Shown here: in pieces, positions 8,140 through 14,971 of the stretch
Layout of the letters: each line of letters starts with the position of its first letter
Position numbering within the stretch: position 1 is the stretch's first letter
DNA from: Burkholderia sp. Bp9142
GTDB taxonomy: Bacteria; Pseudomonadota; Gammaproteobacteria; Burkholderiales; Burkholderiaceae
Length of the DNA: 64,000 bases
Direction of reading: 5' to 3'
NCBI RefSeq assembly: GCF_003853415.1
Contig: NZ_QTPP01000021.1
Span: 62,001 to 126,000, forward strand
Notes under the pieces: model-generated
What the model saw: only the letters and a program-made list of their open reading frames with translations
Told to the model about the DNA's origin: nothing
Databases searched by the model: none
Made by a program: the position numbers and the translations under genes

Positions 8140-8916
8140 ATGGGCCAGATCACCCTTTCCCTCAAGGACGACACGCTTGCGTCCCTGCGCAAGGACTACG
8201 ACGCGTTCGTGCGCGTATCGCTGAAACTCGACCCGCAGTTCGCGACGCCGTCGTTCGAGGATTTCCTGCGCGCCAAGCTGCTCGACAACATGGTGCCGCT
8301 GACCGAGCATGCCGTGCAGCGGATGCTTGAAGGCGGCCAGTACGCATGGGCGAAACGCGCGCTCGACAAGGAATTTCCGGACGTCGTCGCGATCCTGATG
8401 CGACAGGCCGGCGAATTCGGCTTCGGCTTCGCGTCGCGCTCCGAATGGACGCCCGACGAGCTCGCGAAGGCGTGCCGCGACTGGGCCAAGGCGATCGTCG
8501 CCGAAGCGCAGGGCGACGCGTCGCTCGTGGATCCGCTCGCCGCGCAGATCAAGAGCGCGGTGCACGACATCCAAGCGCTCGAGGAAATGATGCAGACGCC
8601 CGCGTGGCGGCTCGCGGAATCGCTGCGCCAGCGCGTCTACGAGGCAAAGCTCGCGTGCGAGATGAGCGTCGGCAGCGCCGCGCGCGACAAGCTCGGCGAA
8701 CTGCGCGGCCTGCTGCGGCTCGGACTCGCGCACGGTTCGTTCCAGAAACAGGAAGCGCAGCAGATCATGGAATACCTGCGGCTACTGAAGCCCGAGATCT
8801 TTGTCGACGAGCCGTACGACGTATTCGCGCGGCTCGCCGCGTGGCTGCGCAGCGTGTTCGCGCCGTCCGCCATGCGGCCGGCGCCCGGACCGGGGCCGGA
8901 ACAGCGCCGGCCATGA
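8140..8916 (+). CDS. Conserved hypothetical protein, alpha-helical, 258 aa
   Basis: I do not recognise this protein. The 258 residues look soluble and largely helical, with no signal peptide or membrane segment. The N-terminus (MGQITLSLKDDTLASLRKDY) resembles a short beta strand plus amphipathic helix, as in small DNA-binding or regulatory N-termini, but I would not call a domain from it. The middle has charged helices (EQALEEMMQTPAWRLAESL-like), and the last 20 residues are Pro-rich. Codon use and GC content match neighbouring genes, so it is a real gene. It runs convergent with the 9034-9444 gene, and the two share a hairpin between them. Confidence 0.75.
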   Translation: MGQITLSLKDDTLASLRKDYDAFVRVSLKLDPQFATPSFEDFLRAKLLDNMVPLTEHAVQRMLEGGQYAWAKRALDKEFPDVVAILMRQAGEFGFGFASRSEWTPDELAKACRDWAKAIVAEAQGDASLVDPLAAQIKSAVHDIQALEEMMQTPAWRLAESLRQRVYEAKLACEMSVGSAARDKLGELRGLLRLGLAHGSFQKQEAQQIMEYLRLLKPEIFVDEPYDVFARLAAWLRSVFAPSAMRPAPGPGPEQRRP

Positions 8917-8937
8917 CGGCCCGCCCCCGCGAATGAA

Positions 8938-8976
8938 GAACGGCCCGGTTCGCGCGAAGCGAACCGGGCCGCCGTT
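8938..8976. terminator. Hairpin between convergent genes
   Basis: GGCCCGGTTCGC (8942-8953) pairs perfectly with GCGAACCGGGCC (8959-8970) around a GCGAA loop, with further GAACGG/CCGTTC pairing outside. There is no run of T on the plus strand; on the minus strand it is followed by TTCTTCATT. It probably ends the minus-strand gene at 9034 and perhaps the plus-strand gene at 8140 as well. Confidence 0.6.
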
Positions 8977-9033
8977 CGATCGCCGTCACGACGCGCCGTC
9001 CGGGGCGAGCGTCGTGCGGCAGTCGGGCACCGC

Positions 9034-9444
9034 TTACTGCGTGGCGCCCGAGGCCGATGCACCGCCCTGCACGCCGGCCGACGCGCTGCCTTCGGCCGCC
9101 TCGTCGCCCACCTTCGACTTCGCCGAGCCTGCATGGTGCTTGGCCGACTTCGTCGCATGCTTCGCGTGCTTCTTGACCGAGTGGACCGACGACGCCGCCG
9201 TATCCTTCGCGCCGTCGGCTGCCGCACCCACCGCATCGGTCGCGCCGCCGACCGCATTGCCCGACGCGTTCGCGCCGGCTCCGCCTTGCATCGCCGCGTC
9301 GGCACCTGCCCCTGCTGCCGGCGCCTGCATCTGCACGCCGGCGCCCGCGGCGCCCTGTGTCGCGACGCCCGTCTGCGCAAATGCGGCCGAAGTGGCGAAC
9401 GCCGTCAGCGCGGCACCGATCAGCATCGTACGAATCCTGGACAT
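9034..9444 (-). CDS. Small exported Ala/Gly-rich protein with a Lys/His-rich segment
   Basis: This is a 136-residue protein of unknown function. A signal peptide is evident (MSRIRTMLIGAALTAFATSA, cleavage near AFA|QTG). The mature chain is low complexity: Ala/Gly/Gln-rich for about 60 residues, then a basic segment KKHAKHATKSAKHHAGSAKSK, then another Gly/Ala/Ser-rich tail. The start at 9444 has a strong GAGGAGG Shine-Dalgarno; an upstream in-frame start at 9459 would place that sequence inside the gene. Similar Ala/Lys-rich exported proteins are common in Burkholderia, but none has a role I can name. Metal or nucleic-acid binding by the His/Lys segment is only a possibility. Confidence 0.8.
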   Translation of the reverse strand: MSRIRTMLIGAALTAFATSAAFAQTGVATQGAAGAGVQMQAPAAGAGADAAMQGGAGANASGNAVGGATDAVGAAADGAKDTAASSVHSVKKHAKHATKSAKHHAGSAKSKVGDEAAEGSASAGVQGGASASGATQ

Positions 9445-9724
9445 GACAATCCTCCTCAAGAAGTTGTGGGCGCGGAGCGCATCGATACGCTCCGTCGCGT
9501 CCCCTGCCGCAACACGCAGCAGGTACGACGAAAGACCCGCGGGCCGCCCGGCAGGTTCTCGAATCTCTCAGACTGTTACCCACCGTTTCATTTGCTGACG
9601 AATCGCTCACAGTCCTTAACAACTGCGGCGCGCGAGCCTGAACGAACGTCCGCGCTCGCGCGCCAGGCCGCCGTGCCGTATGATGCGGGGCGATTCCTCC
9701 CGCGCATCGCGCGCTTCCTTCGTC

Positions 9725-9943
9725 ATGCCCAATCTGGATTTCACGCTGACCGGCGAATACGTCGAACTGCACAACCTTCTCAAGATCACCGGCCTCGCGG
9801 ACAGCGGCGGCACCGCGAAGATGTTCGTCGCGTCCGGCGCGGTGAAAGTCGACGGCGTGGTCGAGCTGCGCAAGACCTGCAAGATTCGCGCGGGCCAGGT
9901 CGTGCTGTTCGGCGATACGCGGATCGCGGTTCACGACGCATAG
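9725..9943 (+). CDS. S4-domain RNA-binding protein (YbcJ/RlbA-like)
   Basis: This is a 72-residue protein that is essentially one S4 RNA-binding domain: VELHNLLKITGLADSGGTAKMFVASGAVKVDGVVELRKTCKIRAGQVV. The pattern matches the YbcJ family, small S4 proteins thought to bind structured RNA. The start at 9725 gives the typical N-terminus; the frame is open back to 9680, without a supporting ribosome-binding site. It is a single gene between the exported Ala-rich protein (divergent) and the MATE transporter. Confidence 0.88.
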   Translation: MPNLDFTLTGEYVELHNLLKITGLADSGGTAKMFVASGAVKVDGVVELRKTCKIRAGQVVLFGDTRIAVHDA

Positions 9944-10072
9944 CGGTTCCCCCTGACCGTGACATGGCCATCGGCGCACGCGTTCGACACCGTTCGAATA
10001 AAGCCGTAAGCTAACCGTCTCTCAAAATAAATACAGACAGCGCGGGCCTGCACCCGCGCGAGCGCCCATTCC

Positions 10073-11461
10073 ATGTCGCATTCCGGTCTTACGCGGACGG
10101 CCGCCGCGCCGCCGTCCCTGTCCAGTCATGCCGCCGATACCGCACGCCTCGCCGCGCCGCTCGCGATCGCGCAGCTCTCGCAGATGGCGATGAGCGTCAC
10201 CGACACGGTGCTGCTCGGCTCGCTCGGCCCCGATTCGCTCGCGGCGGGCGGCCTCGGCGCGAACTTCTTCTTCGTCATCGTGACCGTGCTGCAGGGCGTG
10301 CTGTCGTCGGTGAGCGTGAGCGTCGCCCATGCGCGCGGCGCGCAGGCTGAGGATCGCGTGCCCCACATCTACTGGACCGGCTTCGTACTGTCCTTGCTGC
10401 TCGCGATTCCGGCGATCGTCGCGCTGTCGCTGTCCGAACCGATCCTGCTGATGTTCCACGAGCCGCCGGCGCTCGCGCGTCATGTCGGCGAATACACCGG
10501 CATCCTGCGGTTCGCGGCGCTCGGCAGCCTGATCGGCGTCGGGCTGATGCGCGCCTTCCTGCCCGCGATCGGGGCCGCACGGCGCCTGCTGTGGGTATCG
10601 ATCGGCGGCGTCGGGGTCAACGGCGTGCTGAATTACGGGCTGATCCACGGCGCATTCGGCTTGCCGCGGCTCGGCTTCCTCGGCTCGGCGGTCGCGACGA
10701 CCATCACGATCTGGCTCACCGCGCTTGCGCTGATCTGGCTGCTGCACGGCCGCCAGCGGTTCCGCCACTTCGTGACCGCCGCCCGCCCGAAACTGCCCGT
10801 GATGGGCGAGCTGATCGGCATCGGCTGGCCGGTGGCGATCACGTACGGGGTCGAATCGATGCTCTTTCTCGCCACCGGCCTGACCATCGGCGTGCTCGGT
10901 GCGACGTCGCTTGCCGCGCACCAGATCGCGCTGAACGTCGCGTCGGTCGCGTTCATGGTGCCGCTCGCGATCGGCCAGGCCGCCAACGTGCGGGTCGGCT
11001 ACTGGGTCGGCGCCGGCGAGCCGGTCGCCGCGCGGCATGCGGGCTTCGTCGCGCTCGGCCTCGGCGTCGCGTTCATGTCGCTGTCGGGGCTCGTGCTGAT
11101 CGTCGCGCCGCATGCGATCGTCGGCCTGTACCTGCACCTCGACGACCCGGCCAACGCGGCGACGGTATCGCTTGCGGCGTCGCTGCTCGGCATCGCCGCG
11201 GTGTTCCAGATCGTGGACGGGATGCAGACTGTCGCGTCGGGCGCGCTGCGCGGGCTGCGTGATACGCGTATCCCGATGCTCGCGGCGACCCTCGGCTACT
11301 GGGGCATCGGCTTCCCGACCGGTTACTGGCTGGCGTTCCATGCGGGCCTCGGCGCACGCGGCCTGTGGTGGGGACTCGCGGCGGGCCTCGCCAGTGTCGC
11401 CGTGCTGATGGCATGTCGCTTTCACATGAAGACCGCGTCGCTCATCGCATCGACGCACTGA
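10073..11461 (+). CDS. MATE family multidrug/cation efflux transporter (NorM-like)
   Basis: This is a 462-residue inner-membrane protein with twelve predicted membrane segments in two related halves, as in NorM-type MATE exporters, which expel cationic drugs in exchange for Na+ or H+. Family blocks are visible: LAAPLAIAQLSQMAMSVTDTVLLG at the N-terminus, GIGWPVAITYGVESMLFLATGL at the start of the second half, and LAAHQIALNVASVAFMVPLAIGQAANVRVG after it. The ATG at 10073 starts a short hydrophilic tail before the first helix. It stands alone, with fumC 219 bp downstream. The drug spectrum cannot be deduced from sequence. Confidence 0.93.
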   Translation: MSHSGLTRTAAAPPSLSSHAADTARLAAPLAIAQLSQMAMSVTDTVLLGSLGPDSLAAGGLGANFFFVIVTVLQGVLSSVSVSVAHARGAQAEDRVPHIYWTGFVLSLLLAIPAIVALSLSEPILLMFHEPPALARHVGEYTGILRFAALGSLIGVGLMRAFLPAIGAARRLLWVSIGGVGVNGVLNYGLIHGAFGLPRLGFLGSAVATTITIWLTALALIWLLHGRQRFRHFVTAARPKLPVMGELIGIGWPVAITYGVESMLFLATGLTIGVLGATSLAAHQIALNVASVAFMVPLAIGQAANVRVGYWVGAGEPVAARHAGFVALGLGVAFMSLSGLVLIVAPHAIVGLYLHLDDPANAATVSLAASLLGIAAVFQIVDGMQTVASGALRGLRDTRIPMLAATLGYWGIGFPTGYWLAFHAGLGARGLWWGLAAGLASVAVLMACRFHMKTASLIASTH

Positions 11462-11680
11462 ACGCGACACGACGCAAAATCGCCGCCGGCGCTATGCTAG
11501 GGCCTGCTCGCGCGCATAACGGGCTTGCGCTGGCCGCGAATGATTTTTTCACCTCAGGGGAACGTGCGTTGCCGGCCCTGCGCTGAAGACCCAGGACGCC
11601 GCGCCAGCGGCGCGACCGCCTCACGATACGCCAGACGCCGCGCGACGCGCGGCCTTTCCCCTTCCCAAGAGGAGTGCATC

Positions 11681-13075
11681 ATGAACGAAGCAGTTCGGAT
11701 GGAACGCGACACGTTCGGCGAGATCGCCGTGCCGGCCGACCGGCTCTGGGGTGCGCAGACCGAGCGCTCGCTGCAGAATTTCCGGATCTCGACGGAGAAG
11801 CAGTCGCCCGAGCTGATCCACGCGCTCGCGATCGTCAAGCGCGCCGCGGCCGCCGTGAACCAGTCGCTCGGCGTGCTGGCCGACGACAAGGCCCGCGCGA
11901 TCATCGACGCGGCCGACGAGATCATCGCGGGCAAGCATCCGCGCGAATTCCCGCTCGCCGTGTGGCAGACGGGCTCCGGCACGCAGACCAACATGAACCT
12001 CAACGAGGTGATCGCGAACCGGGCGAGCGAGCTGCTCGGCGGCGAGCGCGGCGAAGCGCGCAAGGTCCACCCGAACGACGACGTGAACCGCGGCCAGTCG
12101 TCGAACGACGTGTTCCCGACCGCGATGCACGTCGCGGCCGCCTACGCGATCGTCAACCACCTGCTGCCCGCGCTGCGTACGCTGCGTGCGACGCTCGACG
12201 CGAAGTCCAGGGCCTTCGCCGACATCGTGAAGATCGGCCGCACGCACCTGCAGGACGCGACGCCGCTCACGCTCGGGCAGGAATTTTCCGGCTATGTCGC
12301 ACAGCTCGACCAGGGCGTCCGGCACGTCGAGTCGGCGCTGCCGCACCTGTACGAGCTCGCGCTCGGCGGCACCGCCGTCGGCACCGGGCTGAACGCGCAC
12401 CCGGAGTTCGCGGTGCGCGTCGCCGACGAGATCGGCCGGCTGACGAAGCTGCCGTTCGCGACCGCGCCGAGCAAGTTCGAGGTGATGGCCGCCGCCGACG
12501 CGCTGGTGTTCGCGCACGGCGCATTGAAGACGGTCGCGGCCGGCCTGATGAAGATCGCCAATGACGTCCGCTGGCTCGCGAGCGGGCCGCGCTGCGGGCT
12601 CGGTGAACTGTCGATTCCGGAAAACGAGCCGGGCAGCTCGATCATGCCGGGCAAGGTGAACCCGACGCAGTCGGAAGCCGTGACGATGCTGTGCTGCCAG
12701 GTGTTCGGCAACGATGTCGCGGTGAACGTGGGGGGCGCCAGCGGCAACTTCGAGCTGAACGTGTTCCGGCCGATGATCGCGCACAACGTGCTGCAGTCGG
12801 TGCGGCTGCTCGCCGACGGCGCGCAGAGCTTCAACGACCACTGCGCGGTGGGCATCGAGCCGAACCGCGCGCGCATCGACCTGCTGCTGAACGAATCGCT
12901 GATGCTCGTGACGGCGCTCAATCCGCACATCGGCTACGACAAGGCCGCGCAGATCGCGAAGAAGGCACACAAGGAAGGCACGACGCTGAAGGCCGCCGCG
13001 CTCGCGCTCGGCTACCTGAGCGAGGCGGAATTCGATGCGTGGGTGCGCCCCGAAGAGATGACCGGATCGCGGTAA
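11681..13075 (+). CDS. fumC: Class II fumarate hydratase
   Basis: FumC interconverts fumarate and L-malate in the TCA cycle; the class II enzyme is iron-free and oxidation-resistant. The 464-residue length fits the family. The signature [13 protein letters not shown] lies near 317-329 and holds the catalytic Ser loop. [19 protein letters not shown] (about 97-115) and the [21 protein letters not shown] block complete the active site. The start at 11681 has an AGAGGAG sequence about six bases upstream; an open frame back to 11525 is not supported. It is convergent with the thioesterase gene at 13130. Confidence 0.98.
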   Translation: MNEAVRMERDTFGEIAVPADRLWGAQTERSLQNFRISTEKQSPELIHALAIVKRAAAAVNQSLGVLADDKARAIIDAADEIIAGKHPREFPLAVWQTGSGTQTNMNLNEVIANRASELLGGERGEARKVHPNDDVNRGQSSNDVFPTAMHVAAAYAIVNHLLPALRTLRATLDAKSRAFADIVKIGRTHLQDATPLTLGQEFSGYVAQLDQGVRHVESALPHLYELALGGTAVGTGLNAHPEFAVRVADEIGRLTKLPFATAPSKFEVMAAADALVFAHGALKTVAAGLMKIANDVRWLASGPRCGLGELSIPENEPGSSIMPGKVNPTQSEAVTMLCCQVFGNDVAVNVGGASGNFELNVFRPMIAHNVLQSVRLLADGAQSFNDHCAVGIEPNRARIDLLLNESLMLVTALNPHIGYDKAAQIAKKAHKEGTTLKAAALALGYLSEAEFDAWVRPEEMTGSR

Positions 13076-13129
13076 TCGGGAATTTGACGCGATGACGGGT
13101 GCGGCGCGAACGCGCGGCGCCCGTTGCCG

Positions 13130-13642
13130 TCAGACAGTGCCCTTCGCCACTTCCTCGGGCTTCATCTCGACGATCTTGTCGAGCGCGGCACGCACGTCGG
13201 CTGCATACTTCGCGAGCACCTTCTGCTCGTCGGTCTCGGGCACGAACGGCGGCACCGGCACCGGGTTGCCGTTCTCGTCGACCGCGACGAACACGACGAG
13301 GCAGTCGGTCGTCTGGCGCAGCACGCCGCCCTTCGGATCGCCGGCATGCACGGACACATGGATGTGCATGCTGGTGCGGCCCGTCGCGACGACGCGCGCC
13401 TTCAGCTCGACCAGGTTGCCGACGAGGATCGGTCGCTGGAAGCGGATATTGCCGACGCTGACCGTCACGCAATAGCGGCTCGACCAGACTGCCGCGCACG
13501 CATACGCGACCTCGTCGATCCACTTCATCAGCGCGCCGCCGTGCACCTTGCCGCCGAAATTCACGGACGACGGCTCGGCGAGGAAGCGGAATACGGTTTC
13601 GGTGCGGTCGAGGGCAGCCGGTACGGGGGACGGTTGGGACAT
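13130..13642 (-). CDS. Acyl-CoA thioesterase, hotdog fold (YciA/BFIT type)
   Basis: This is a 170-residue single hotdog-domain protein. The central helix motif NFGGKVHGGALMKWIDEVAYACA (about 28-50) with Gly-rich and Asp residues is typical of YciA/acyl-CoA hydrolases, and RTSMHIHVSVHAGD forms the following strands. Such enzymes hydrolyse acyl-CoA thioesters to free acids and CoA, probably as hexamers or trimers of dimers in the cytoplasm. It is convergent with fumC. The GC-rich stretch 13090-13128 between them can form an imperfect hairpin but lacks a T-tract. Confidence 0.9.
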   Translation of the reverse strand: MSQPSPVPAALDRTETVFRFLAEPSSVNFGGKVHGGALMKWIDEVAYACAAVWSSRYCVTVSVGNIRFQRPILVGNLVELKARVVATGRTSMHIHVSVHAGDPKGGVLRQTTDCLVVFVAVDENGNPVPVPPFVPETDEQKVLAKYAADVRAALDKIVEMKPEEVAKGTV

Positions 13643-13786
13643 CGTGGTAGCTCCAGGCGGCGGGGTACTGCGATCGGCGCATTATACGTTGCACTGCGGC
13701 AACTCGTCGCAGTACCCGCCGCGCGGCCGCGACCGCCCGCCGATCCACACGTTGAACCCGGCATCGGCTCCGGAAACCGGCGCCCG

Positions 13787-13924
13787 TCAGCGGCGCACCG
13801 TGATTCCCTGATCGATCGTCCCGTACATCTCGAGGCTGCCGCCCCGCTCGCCGGCGCCCGCGCCGCCCTGCGCACAGGCCGCGCAGACGAGCGCGGCCGC
13901 CAACAGGCAGAAAATCGTCTTCAT
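13787..13924 (-). CDS. Putative small exported protein (45 aa) with a porin-like strand
   Basis: The micro-ORF codes for a signal-like start (MKTIFCLLAAALVCAACAQ) and a 25-residue tail ending SLEMYGTIDQGITVRR. That tail resembles the first beta strand of Burkholderia general porins (which typically begin with VTLYGVIDAGI), but no porin body follows: the gene stops after the strand. A lipoprotein cleavage at C17 is possible although the lipobox (VCAAC) is atypical. The frame is open further upstream to 14029, but the start at 13924 gives the clean signal peptide. It may be a real small envelope protein or the head of a decayed porin gene. No Shine-Dalgarno is obvious. Confidence 0.5.
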   Translation of the reverse strand: MKTIFCLLAAALVCAACAQGGAGAGERGGSLEMYGTIDQGITVRR

Positions 13925-14101
13925 CGTTGCATCGTGTCGCATCCGGCGGCCCACTGCCGCCGTGTCCGGCCATTCTACGCGTGCGCCGCCGGCGGTCGCG
14001 GCCGTACGCGCCCTGCCCGCATCCGACATTTCATCCGGACACGAAACATCGAATGTGCGCAGCGCCTACACTGCAGTCATTCCGCCCGACGAGACACGAC
14101 G

Positions 14102-14809
14102 ATGACCGACCCAGACGACCACCACTTTCCGGGCCTGAGCCGGATCGGCGCACTGATCGCCGACCCGGGGCGCGCCGCGATGCTATGGGTGCTGATGGAC
14201 GGCAGCGCGCGGCCGGCCGGCGAACTGACGATGATCGCGGGGTTGTCGCCGTCCGCCGCGAGCGCGCACCTCGCGCGCCTGACCGAAGGCGGCATGCTCG
14301 CGCTCGAGGTACGCGGCCGGCACCGCTACTACCGGCTCGCGTCGGCCGACATCGCGGCGTCGCTCGAGGCGCTCGCGAACGTGGCCCGCGCGGCCGCGCC
14401 GAACCGTCCGGTGCCGCCGCCGTCGCGCACGGTACCGGCCGAGCTGCGCTATGCGCGCACCTGCTACGACCACATGGCCGGCGAACTCGCGGTCCGCATC
14501 TTCGACGGGCTCACCGCGCGCGGCTGGCTGCGCGCGGACGGCGATGCGATCGAGACCACCGAGCTCGGCGCACAGGCGCTCGCGCGCTGGGGCATCGACG
14601 TCGCGCAGCAGCGCGCGCGCCGGCGCCGCTTCGCATGCGGCTGCCTCGACTGGAGCGAGCGCCGCGCGCATCTCGGCGGCGCACTCGGCGCGGCACTGCT
14701 CGACAGCTTCTGCGCCCACGGCTGGATCGAGCGCACTGCACGGCCACGCGTGCTGCGGGTCACCGTGCCCGGACAACAGGTTTTCGACGACTGGCTTACG
14801 TCCGCTTGA
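14102..14809 (+). CDS. ArsR-family winged-helix transcriptional regulator
   Basis: This is a 235-residue regulator. The ArsR-type winged helix occupies about residues 15-90 (RAAMLWVLMDGSARPAGELTMIAGLSPSAASAHLARLTEGGMLALEVRGRHRYYRL). A second, longer domain follows with CGCLDWSERRAHLGGALGAALLDSFCAHGWI near 180-210, found in longer ArsR-type proteins of proteobacteria. The paired cysteines (CGC and FC) might sense metal or redox, but this is not demonstrated. The ATG at 14102 follows GACACGACG, with no strong Shine-Dalgarno. No target gene is evident; the gene downstream codes for a secreted FecR-like protein on the same strand. Confidence 0.88.
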   Translation: MTDPDDHHFPGLSRIGALIADPGRAAMLWVLMDGSARPAGELTMIAGLSPSAASAHLARLTEGGMLALEVRGRHRYYRLASADIAASLEALANVARAAAPNRPVPPPSRTVPAELRYARTCYDHMAGELAVRIFDGLTARGWLRADGDAIETTELGAQALARWGIDVAQQRARRRRFACGCLDWSERRAHLGGALGAALLDSFCAHGWIERTARPRVLRVTVPGQQVFDDWLTSA

Positions 14810-14971
14810 CACGCGCATTGCGGCCGGACGACAACGACGCGCGATGGACAGGTTTTGTTACATCGCGTGCCATTCGATTTACAAAACACCGAGCACTGAA
14901 ACAGGCCAAGCGGATATTGTGAACTGGACGGCACGAATCGACGCGCCGCGATAACGACGAAGACGCTCATC

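Noticed and set aside
13090-13128. GC-rich stretch between fumC and the thioesterase as a terminator
   Set aside because: The pairing is imperfect and there is no T-tract, so it was not listed as a feature.
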